This document shows, one piece after another, positions 1 to 6,703 of a stretch of DNA of 6,703 bases. The stretch's first letter is position 1; each line of letters starts with the position of its first letter. The translations under genes were made by a program, and so were the position numbers. The stretch is from an uncultured Actinomycetes bacterium (lineage in GTDB: Bacteria > Actinomycetota > Actinomycetes > Mycobacteriales > Mycobacteriaceae). The stretch lies in contig CAIWCQ010000381.1 of the NCBI GenBank assembly GCA_903911165.1, positions 1 through 6,703 on the forward strand, given 5' to 3'. The notes under the pieces are model-generated. The model worked only from the letters and a program-made list of their open reading frames with translations. It was not told where the DNA came from and searched no databases.

Positions 1-39
1 CGCGGCGGCGGCAAGGTCGCGCGTGCGTGTCGGTCCCAT
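1..39 (-). CDS. N-terminal fragment of a probable DUF3180 membrane protein
   Basis: An ATG on the minus strand at 39 opens a frame that stays open to the window edge and reads [13 protein letters not shown]. The A of this ATG is the last base of the folK TGA stop (a TGATG junction), which is typical of tightly coupled genes. In mycobacteria the gene directly downstream of folK (Rv3605c in H37Rv) encodes a small membrane protein of the DUF3180 family. The short basic N-terminus followed by alanines fits the lead-in to a first membrane helix. Only 13 codons are visible, so no domain can be confirmed. The family assignment rests on gene order and the N-terminal style, and its function is not known to me. 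Confidence 0.6.
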   Translation of the reverse strand, partial: MGPTRTRDLAAAA

Positions 40-632
40 CAGGTTCCAGAATCCCTATCGGTTGGACAATCCCTATCGGTTGGACAAGCCCGGTCGAACG
101 TCAGCCTCAGCGCAGTCGACCGGACGCCGTCGCGCTCGGCCGGGTCGAGGCCGTCCAGCAACTCGGGTAGCGGCCGGCGCTGACCCGCCACGGTCAGTTC
201 GGCGGTCGGGTCGACCGCGAGCCACGGCAGCAGGACGAAAGCCCGCTGGTGGGCTCGCGGGTGCGGCAGCGTCAGGTCGGCGTCGGCACTGATCACTTCA
301 TCGCTGAGCACCCGATCATGTGGCCCGCTCGCGTCGAAGCAACAGATGAGGTCGACATCGAGGGTTCGCGGCCCCCATCGCAGGTCGCGCACCCGTGCGT
401 TGTCCAGTTCCAAGGCCTGGGCGCGCCGCAACCAGCCATGCGCGTCGGTTCCGGCGTCATCGGCGAGCACGATCGCGTTGAGGAAGGGCTCCTGGGAAAC
501 CCCGCCCCACGGGTCTGTCTCGTAGACCGGCGACACCGCGCTGACCGTCTCACCAAGCCCGTCGACGGCAGCCTGCAATCGGGCCAGTCGATCGCCGAGG
601 TTGGAACCGATGGACAGTACGACGCGACTCAC
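39..632 (-). CDS. folK: 2-amino-4-hydroxy-6-hydroxymethyldihydropteridine pyrophosphokinase (HPPK)
   Basis: This cytosolic enzyme transfers pyrophosphate from ATP to 6-hydroxymethyl-7,8-dihydropterin, making the activated pterin that FolP uses. The 197-residue protein begins [14 protein letters not shown], the usual HPPK opening. It carries the signature [12 protein letters not shown] at residues 85-96, where D92 and D94 match the two magnesium-binding aspartates of the family. The [13 protein letters not shown] segment follows at 122-134. The start is GTG at 632, overlapping the folB stop by four bases (GTGA). Only a weak GGTGGG lies upstream, so translation probably depends on coupling. The protein is longer than the roughly 160-residue E. 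coli enzyme. The extra C-terminal tail, from about residue 175, includes a perfectly duplicated hexapeptide (CPTDRD twice, 183-194) encoded by an 18-base tandem repeat. The core is complete and should be active. Confidence 0.96.
   Translation of the reverse strand: MSRVVLSIGSNLGDRLARLQAAVDGLGETVSAVSPVYETDPWGGVSQEPFLNAIVLADDAGTDAHGWLRRAQALELDNARVRDLRWGPRTLDVDLICCFDASGPHDRVLSDEVISADADLTLPHPRAHQRAFVLLPWLAVDPTAELTVAGQRRPLPELLDGLDPAERDGVRSTALRLTFDRACPTDRDCPTDRDSGT
50..85. repeat. Perfect 18-base tandem duplication in the 3' end of folK
   Basis: Two identical 18-base units abut at 50-67 and 68-85 (AATCCCTATCGGTTGGAC on the plus strand). Eighteen bases is six codons, so the folK frame is kept and the protein gains a second CPTDRD just before its last three residues. 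The identity is exact, which suggests recent slippage or a constraint on the repeat. It lies outside the catalytic HPPK core. Confidence 0.95.
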
Positions 633-1030
633 GTCGGGCCCACCGCGGGACCGGGCTGGATGCGGCCACCGCGGCGGGAGCGGCGGGCGACCACGGCCAC
701 GTCGGCGAACGTCAAGGGGATCGGCGCCTGAGGTTTATGCACGACCACCTCGACGGCATGCACCCGGTCATCGCCCATCACGTCGTCGGCGATCTCGGCG
801 GCGACGGTCTCGAGGAGGTCGCGGGCGGGACCACCGACGATGTCGGCGGCGCGCTGGGCCAGCACGCCGTAGTCGAACGTGTCGCCCAAGTCGTCGCTGG
901 CGGCCGCCCCGGAAAGGTCCATCCAGACGGTGACGTCGACGATGAAGTCCTGGCCGTCTCGACGTTCGTGATCGAATACCCCGTGATTGCCGCGCACCGC
1001 CAAGCCGCGCAACTCGATGCGATCAGTCAT
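629..1030 (-). CDS. folB: Dihydroneopterin aldolase
   Basis: FolB cleaves 7,8-dihydroneopterin to 6-hydroxymethyl-7,8-dihydropterin and glycolaldehyde, the step before FolK. The gene is called folX in some M. tuberculosis annotations. The 133-residue product equals the length I recall for the mycobacterial homologue and is typical of the small tunnel-fold aldolases, which assemble as octamers. Visible family residues are the [10 protein letters not shown] segment at 14-23 with the substrate-binding glutamate E22, Y54 in TFDYG, and the [11 protein letters not shown] segment with catalytic lysine K99. The ATG at 1030 lies inside the end of folP (8-base overlap) and has a strong Shine-Dalgarno GGAGG six bases upstream. 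Its TGA overlaps the GTG start of folK by four bases. Only the residues after about 117 (RRSRRGGRI onward) are poorly constrained. Confidence 0.95.
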   Translation of the reverse strand: MTDRIELRGLAVRGNHGVFDHERRDGQDFIVDVTVWMDLSGAAASDDLGDTFDYGVLAQRAADIVGGPARDLLETVAAEIADDVMGDDRVHAVEVVVHKPQAPIPLTFADVAVVARRSRRGGRIQPGPAVGPT

Positions 1031-1862
1031 CGTTTCCCTCCGTGTCGTGCTGCCAGGCCCCGATCACCTTGAGCGCGTCAACGCTGGCGCGCACGTCGTG
1101 GACGCGAACTCCCCATGCCCCGTGCATCCCGGCCAGCGCGGAGACGACCGCGGTGGCGGTCTCGCGGCCACCCGGCGGTCGCGGCGTGCCGTCGACGTCG
1201 GCCAGCAGGGAGCCGAGGAAACGCTTGCGTGACGCTCCGACGAGTACCGGGATACCGGTCGCGGCCAACTCGGGTAGAGCGCGCAGAAGTGCCCAATTGT
1301 GTTGCGCGGTCTTGGCGAAACCGAGACCCGGATCGATGATCAGCTTGCTGCGGTCGACGCCCGCGGCCACCGCAGCGTCAACGCAGGCGAGAAGTTCGGC
1401 ACGGACCTCGGTCACGACGTCACGATAGAACGGCACCTCGTGCGGTTGGTCGGCTCGGACCGAACGCCAGTGCATCAGGATCCAGGTGACGTCCGCGTCG
1501 GCAACCAGCGCCGCCATGTCCGGATCGGCGCGGCCGCCACTGACGTCGTTGACGATACTGGCGCCGCTTTCCAACGCAGCCCGCGCCACCGCGGAATGCA
1601 TGGTGTCGATACTCACGGTGACGCCGGCGGCGGCAAGCTCTTTCACGACAGGAATGACCCTGGCGATCTCGACATCGGGATCGATGCGGGTCGCACCGGG
1701 CCGGGTGGACTCACCGCCGACATCGATAATCGCGGCCCCTTCGGCGACCAGGGCGAGTCCGTGCTCGATAGCCCGGGTGGAGTCCAGAAAAAGTCCCCCG
1801 TCGGAGAAGGAGTCATCGGTGACGTTGACGACCCCCATCACCTGCACGCGGGGCGACCTCAC
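1023..1862 (-). CDS. folP: Dihydropteroate synthase
   Basis: FolP condenses 6-hydroxymethyl-dihydropterin pyrophosphate with p-aminobenzoate to form dihydropteroate and is the target of sulfonamides and dapsone. The 279-residue TIM-barrel protein has all the hallmark loops: [11 protein letters not shown] at 13-23, GGESTRPGA at 49-57, D86 in SIDT, N105 in NDVSGG, D177 in [11 protein letters not shown]213 in GASRKRFLG, and R253/H255 in VRVHD. These match the pterin- and pyrophosphate-binding residues of the M. tuberculosis FolP1 type in both identity and position. Mycobacteria also have a divergent FolP2 paralogue, but the folE-folP-folB-folK setting marks this as folP1. The GTG start at 1862 overlaps the folE stop (GTGA) and has no recognisable Shine-Dalgarno, so it probably depends on coupling to folE. 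No known resistance change stands out by eye. Confidence 0.97.
   Translation of the reverse strand: MRSPRVQVMGVVNVTDDSFSDGGLFLDSTRAIEHGLALVAEGAAIIDVGGESTRPGATRIDPDVEIARVIPVVKELAAAGVTVSIDTMHSAVARAALESGASIVNDVSGGRADPDMAALVADADVTWILMHWRSVRADQPHEVPFYRDVVTEVRAELLACVDAAVAAGVDRSKLIIDPGLGFAKTAQHNWALLRALPELAATGIPVLVGASRKRFLGSLLADVDGTPRPPGGRETATAVVSALAGMHGAWGVRVHDVRASVDALKVIGAWQHDTEGNDD
1036..1041 (-). promoter_or_regulatory. Ribosome binding site of folB inside folP
   Basis: Reading the minus strand, GGAGGG at 1041-1036 is followed by AAACG and the folB ATG at 1030. It is the best Shine-Dalgarno match among the folate genes and lies within the last codons of folP. This suggests folB can be initiated independently as well as by ribosomes finishing folP. 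Confidence 0.7.
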
Positions 1863-2461
1863 TTGCGGAGAATCAGGCCCAGCGCCTCGGATCGCGATGC
1901 GTCATCGGTCTTGAACTGTCCGCGCACCGCCGACGTCACGGTGACCGAACCCGCTTTACGCACACCCCGCATCGCCATGCAGAGATGCTCGGCCTCGATG
2001 ACCACGATGACGCCGCGCGGCTTGAGTTTACGGACCACGGCGTCGGCGATCTGGCCGGTCAGTCGCTCCTGCACCTGGGGACGTTTGGCATACAGGTCAA
2101 CCACCCGGGCCAGCTTCGACAACCCGGTCACCCGGCCGTCTTTGCCGGGGATGTAACCGACGTGCGCCATTCCGTGAAAGGCCACCAGGTGATGCTCGCA
2201 CGTCGAATACATCGGGATTTTGGTGACCAGTATCAGCTCGTCGTGGTCCTCGTCAAAAGTGGTCTCCAACACCGCATCCGGGTCGGTGTAGAGCCCGGCG
2301 AACATCTCTCGATAGGCTCGCGCAACGCGGGCCGGGGTGTCGAGCAGTCCCTGGCGATCCGGATTCTCACCGACGGCCAGCAGAAGTTCACGGACCGCCG
2401 CCTCAGCGCGGTCCTGATCGAACTCAGAGATGTCGAGCGAGATCGAGTCGCGCTTCGGCAT
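1859..2461 (-). CDS. folE: GTP cyclohydrolase I
   Basis: FolE converts GTP to 7,8-dihydroneopterin triphosphate and formate, the committed step of folate synthesis. The 200-residue protein is about the length of the M. tuberculosis enzyme. The zinc-dependent (type IA) signature is intact. C88 and H91 in STCEHH and C161 in EAEHLCM are the zinc ligands, and H90 and H159 match the catalytic histidines. Other conserved blocks are [18 protein letters not shown] at 33-50, [23 protein letters not shown] at 113-135 and the C-terminal substrate-site region [19 protein letters not shown] (165-183). The ATG at 2461 is preceded by GGAG five bases upstream. The stop overlaps the folP start by four bases. 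folE sits 42 bases after ftsH, and this gap is mostly made of a duplicated sequence. Confidence 0.97.
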   Translation of the reverse strand: MPKRDSISLDISEFDQDRAEAAVRELLLAVGENPDRQGLLDTPARVARAYREMFAGLYTDPDAVLETTFDEDHDELILVTKIPMYSTCEHHLVAFHGMAHVGYIPGKDGRVTGLSKLARVVDLYAKRPQVQERLTGQIADAVVRKLKPRGVIVVIEAEHLCMAMRGVRKAGSVTVTSAVRGQFKTDDASRSEALGLILRK

Positions 2462-2466
2462 GGATT

Positions 2467-2470
2467 CTCC
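2467..2470 (-). promoter_or_regulatory. Ribosome binding site of folE
   Basis: On the minus strand GGAG at 2470-2467 stands five bases (AATCC) before the folE ATG at 2461. It lies immediately downstream of the second copy of the 28-base repeat, so the duplication did not displace it from its gene. Confidence 0.65.
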
Positions 2471-2471
2471 A

Positions 2472-2503
2472 TCCGTTAATCGGCCGTGTGCCGATGGTGT
2501 CCG

Positions 2504-2527
<24 letters not shown>
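2472..2527. repeat. 28-base tandem duplication spanning the ftsH stop codon
   Basis: Two adjoining 28-base units, 2472-2499 and 2500-2527, match at 27 of 28 positions; the one difference is G2496 against A2524. The copy nearer ftsH encodes its last residues (YRHTAD) and the TAA stop. The second copy fills most of the ftsH-folE gap. Each unit contains a perfect inverted repeat, ATCGGC-ACACG-GCCGAT on the minus strand (2507-2523 and 2479-2495), so the transcript would carry two identical small hairpins, one ending at the ftsH stop. There is no T-run after either, so they do not look like classical intrinsic terminators. They could affect RNA processing or stability, or be a neutral slippage product. 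Confidence 0.9.
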
Positions 2528-4783
<2,256 letters not shown>

Positions 4784-4945
4784 AAGCGTCGGCCCCGGGG
4801 GCCCGTCCTTCCGTCTGCTCAGCGTTGAACGACCAGGTTACCGCTACCCCGACGGCGGGTGCCGCGCCGAGGGTTTCCGTCACCGTTTGGTTTCCAATCC
4901 CCGGTGAGTCCCGGCGCCGGATCGCGGTGTGCTTGGCTGGGGCAG
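4784..4945. promoter_or_regulatory. Divergent intergenic region between ftsH and ephA
   Basis: These 162 bases separate two genes that point away from each other, so promoters for both should lie here. On the minus strand TAACCT (4840-4835) fits the mycobacterial -10 form TANNNT and would give an ftsH leader of about 45 bases, but no good -35 lies at the right spacing. A direct repeat, GGTTTCC on the plus strand at 4872-4878 and 4889-4895, reads GGAAACC on the minus strand. That resembles the GGAA-type -35 of stress sigma factors, with CGTC at 4854-4851 as a possible -10. No convincing plus-strand -10 for ephA was found. All of this is by eye. Confidence 0.4.
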
Positions 4946-5914
4946 GTGGGGGCCCCGATCGAACGGTTCGTCGACGTCAACGGCGTCCGGCTGCGGGTTC
5001 TCGAGGCCGGCCCGGCCGACGCCCCGACCGTGATCCTGGCCCATGGCTTCCCGGAACTGGCCTACTCCTGGCGCCACCAGCTACCTCGCCTGGCCGAGGC
5101 CGGCTATCACGTGCTGGCACCCGACCAGCGCGGCTACGGCGGATCGACCCGGCCGGACGCGATCGAGGCCTACGACATCGCGGCGTTAACCGGAGATCTG
5201 GTCGGCCTGCTCGATGCGGTCGGTGCCGAGCGCGCCGCCGTCATCGGTCACGACTGGGGAGCGGTGGTCACCTGGAGCCTGCCGTTGCTGCACCCCGACC
5301 GGGTTGCCGCCGTCGCGGGTTTGAGCGTGCCGCCGGTGCCCCGGCCGCTGACCCCGGTCACCGACGCGTTGCGCCGGATGTTCGGGGAAAACTTCTTCTA
5401 CATGCTGTATTTCCAGCAGCCCGGTATCGCCGACGCCGAGATGGCCGCCGACCCACGCCGCAGCCTGCGCAGGATGCTCGGCGGGATGGGAACACCGTCC
5501 GACGACGCCGCTGCGGTGCGGATGGTGGCACCCGGGCCAGAGGGATTCATCGACCGGCTACCTGAGCCGGATCGGCTACCGGACTGGCTGAGTGCCGTCG
5601 ACCTCGACTACTACGTCGCCGAATTCACCCGAACCGGCTTCACCGGTGCGCTCAACTGGTACCGCAACTACGAACGTAACTGGAACATCATGGCCGCACC
5701 GGCGGCTCAAACCATCAGTGTGCCAGCACTTTTCGTGGGTGGAACCGATGACCCGGTGCTTGTTTTCACAAGAACCGACCGGGCTCGCGAGGTCGTCGCG
5801 GGTCCCTACCGACAGGTGCTGCTCGATGGCGCCGGGCACTGGATCCAACAGGAACGGTCCGAGCAGATCAGCACCGAACTGCTGGCGTTTCTCGCAGACG
5901 TCGAGTGGACATGA
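4946..5914 (+). CDS. ephA: Epoxide hydrolase, alpha/beta-hydrolase fold
   Basis: EphA-type enzymes hydrolyse epoxides to vicinal diols through a covalent aspartyl ester; the physiological substrate is not shown by sequence. From GTG at 4946 the protein is 322 residues, the length I recall for M. tuberculosis EphA, and begins GAPIERFVDVNGVRLRV as homologues do. It has the oxyanion-hole motif HGFPE (33-37), nucleophile D103 in GHDWG (101-105), lid tyrosines Y152 (FYMLYFQ) and Y239 (LNWYRN), charge-relay acid D269 and base H298 in GAGHW. The lid block GFTGALNWYRNYERNW (231-246) is characteristic of soluble epoxide hydrolases, which separates it from haloalkane dehalogenases. A longer in-frame start exists at GTG 4859, but the extra 29 residues do not look conserved and would use up the promoter region. 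A weak GGGG lies just upstream of 4946. A small inverted repeat follows the stop. Confidence 0.93.
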   Translation: MGAPIERFVDVNGVRLRVLEAGPADAPTVILAHGFPELAYSWRHQLPRLAEAGYHVLAPDQRGYGGSTRPDAIEAYDIAALTGDLVGLLDAVGAERAAVIGHDWGAVVTWSLPLLHPDRVAAVAGLSVPPVPRPLTPVTDALRRMFGENFFYMLYFQQPGIADAEMAADPRRSLRRMLGGMGTPSDDAAAVRMVAPGPEGFIDRLPEPDRLPDWLSAVDLDYYVAEFTRTGFTGALNWYRNYERNWNIMAAPAAQTISVPALFVGGTDDPVLVFTRTDRAREVVAGPYRQVLLDGAGHWIQQERSEQISTELLAFLADVEWT

Positions 5915-5915
5915 G

Positions 5916-5930
5916 TTCGCCGGTGGCGAA
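5916..5930 (+). terminator. Small inverted repeat after ephA, possible weak terminator
   Basis: TTCGCC-GGT-GGCGAA forms a perfect six-pair stem with a three-base loop, starting one base after the ephA stop. No T-tract follows, so it is not a canonical intrinsic terminator. It could equally be RNA 3'-end structure, a dyad operator for lpqG, or chance in GC-rich DNA. Confidence 0.3.
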
Positions 5931-5948
5931 ACAGTCGCACGGGCGCGC

Positions 5949-5954
5949 TACGGT
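5949..5954 (+). promoter_or_regulatory. Candidate -10 element for lpqG (TACGGT)
   Basis: TACGGT matches the mycobacterial -10 form TANNNT and ends five bases before the lpqG ATG at 5960. No Shine-Dalgarno sequence is visible between it and the ATG. This spacing would put transcription start at or near the ATG and give a leaderless mRNA, a common arrangement in mycobacteria. No clear -35 is present, which is also common there. Confidence 0.35.
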
Positions 5955-5959
5955 AAATC

Positions 5960-6691
5960 ATGGCCATCCCCGCATTTCCGCGCCGTCGCACGGCAGCCAT
6001 GGTGACCGGTGTCGCGGCCGTAATGCTCGCCGCCGGCCTCACCGGGTGTGACGCGAACGCCGGGCCGGTCGCGACGAGTCCGCGTCAGGTCACCGTGGTC
6101 GGATCGGGCGAGGTTCGGGGAGCGCCCGACACGCTGACCGCCGATGTGGGCATCGAAGTGGTGGCCCCCGATGCGACTGCCGCGATGAACCAGTCGAGCG
6201 ATCGTCAGCGAACGGTGATTGAGGCACTCACAACAGGCGGGATCGACGCCAAGGACATCAGCACCACCGGGGTGAACCTGCAACCGCAATATGGCGAGAA
6301 TTCCGTCGTCACCGGATACCGGGCCGGGAACACGATCCAGGTCAGGATTCGCGACCTCGACGCGGCCCCGGACAGGCTTGCCGCGATCGTTGATGCCGGC
6401 GGCGACGCCACCCGCATCAACTCAGTCACCTTCTCCATCGAGGACGACTCGACACTCGTCAGTGACGCTCGTGCCGAGGCTTTCGGCGACGCCAAGAACC
6501 GGGCACAGCAGTACGCGGAGTTGTCCGGTCTGTCACTGGGCAGTGTCATTTCGATCTCTGAGGCACCCGGCAGCGGGCCGCCGGTGGCAGTTCCGATGCC
6601 GCGAGCCGAAGCGATGGCAGCCCCGGTGCCGCTGGAACCGGGTGAGCAGACCGTGAGCTTCTCGGTCACCGCAGTCTGGGAATTGAACTAA
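5960..6691 (+). CDS. lpqG: SIMPL-domain (DUF541) lipoprotein LpqG
   Basis: The 243-residue product is a probable secreted lipoprotein anchored on the outer face of the cytoplasmic membrane. It begins with a basic n-region (PRRR, 7-10) and a hydrophobic stretch (12-26). The lipobox LTGC (27-30) follows, with C30 the expected lipidated residue after signal peptidase II cleavage. The rest is a SIMPL/DUF541 domain. It starts QVTVVGSGEVRGAPDTLTADVGIEV (43-67), has a central ISTTGVNLQPQY block (100-111), and includes DAKNRAQQYAELSGLSLGSVISISE (177-201) and the C-terminal strand VSFSVTAVWEL. Length and these blocks match M. tuberculosis LpqG (about 240 residues). The molecular function of the family is not established. 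ATG 5960 is preferred over the internal ATG at 5999, which would remove the positive n-region. There is no Shine-Dalgarno. Confidence 0.92.
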   Translation: MAIPAFPRRRTAAMVTGVAAVMLAAGLTGCDANAGPVATSPRQVTVVGSGEVRGAPDTLTADVGIEVVAPDATAAMNQSSDRQRTVIEALTTGGIDAKDISTTGVNLQPQYGENSVVTGYRAGNTIQVRIRDLDAAPDRLAAIVDAGGDATRINSVTFSIEDDSTLVSDARAEAFGDAKNRAQQYAELSGLSLGSVISISEAPGSGPPVAVPMPRAEAMAAPVPLEPGEQTVSFSVTAVWELN

Positions 6692-6703
6692 CCAGCGCGG
6701 GGA

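Noticed and set aside
249..731. 160-codon plus-strand frame opposite folK and the end of folB
   Set aside because: It is the complement of well-supported genes and has no recognisable protein features.
1299..2156. 285-codon plus-strand open frame antisense to folP and folE
   Set aside because: It lies opposite two genes with complete catalytic motifs, has no recognisable domain, and its composition is what high-GC codon usage produces on the opposite strand.
4859..4945. 29-residue N-terminal extension of EphA from an upstream GTG
   Set aside because: Homologues begin at the GAPIER segment and the 322-residue length from GTG 4946 matches the family. The extension would leave only 75 bases for two divergent promoters.
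5911..6050. Short plus-strand frame starting with an ATGA overlap at the ephA stop
   Set aside because: It runs about 46 codons out of frame through the lpqG signal peptide, is rich in His/Arg/Gly, and has no ribosome binding site or family resemblance.

Overview
The window looks like chromosomal DNA from a mycobacterium, probably not of the tuberculosis complex. It is very GC-rich and uses GTG starts freely: folK, folP, ftsH and ephA all start with GTG. Every complete protein resembles a mycobacterial protein of nearly the same length (FolE, FolP1, FolB/FolX, FolK, FtsH, EphA, LpqG). The assignment rests on recalled family features and gene order, not on a database search.

The left two thirds (1-4783) is one block on the minus strand, read in the order ftsH, folE, folP, folB, folK, then the first 13 codons of a probable DUF3180 membrane-protein gene cut by the window edge. 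From folE onward every junction overlaps, by 4, 8, 4 and 1 bases, so the four folate genes and the next gene are very likely one translationally coupled transcript. FolE makes dihydroneopterin triphosphate from GTP. FolB converts dihydroneopterin to 6-hydroxymethyl-dihydropterin, FolK pyrophosphorylates it, and FolP joins it to p-aminobenzoate to give dihydropteroate. ftsH, a membrane AAA+ zinc protease, lies 42 bases upstream of folE and may share its transcript. The ftsH-folE junction carries a 28-base tandem duplication that repeats the ftsH stop region and a small hairpin.

A 162-base divergent region (4784-4945) separates ftsH from two plus-strand genes. These are ephA, an alpha/beta-hydrolase epoxide hydrolase with its catalytic residues intact, and, 45 bases further on, lpqG, a SIMPL/DUF541-domain lipoprotein. 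In M. tuberculosis H37Rv the espA/espC/espD genes lie between ftsH and ephA, and an esx/PE/PPE cluster lies between ephA and lpqG. Neither is present here.

No RNA genes, insertion sequences, phage genes or CRISPR array were seen, and no stretch over 300 bases lacks a gene. I found no undescribed system. The most notable points are two short tandem duplications at gene ends, the compact gene order, and some tentative regulatory signals.
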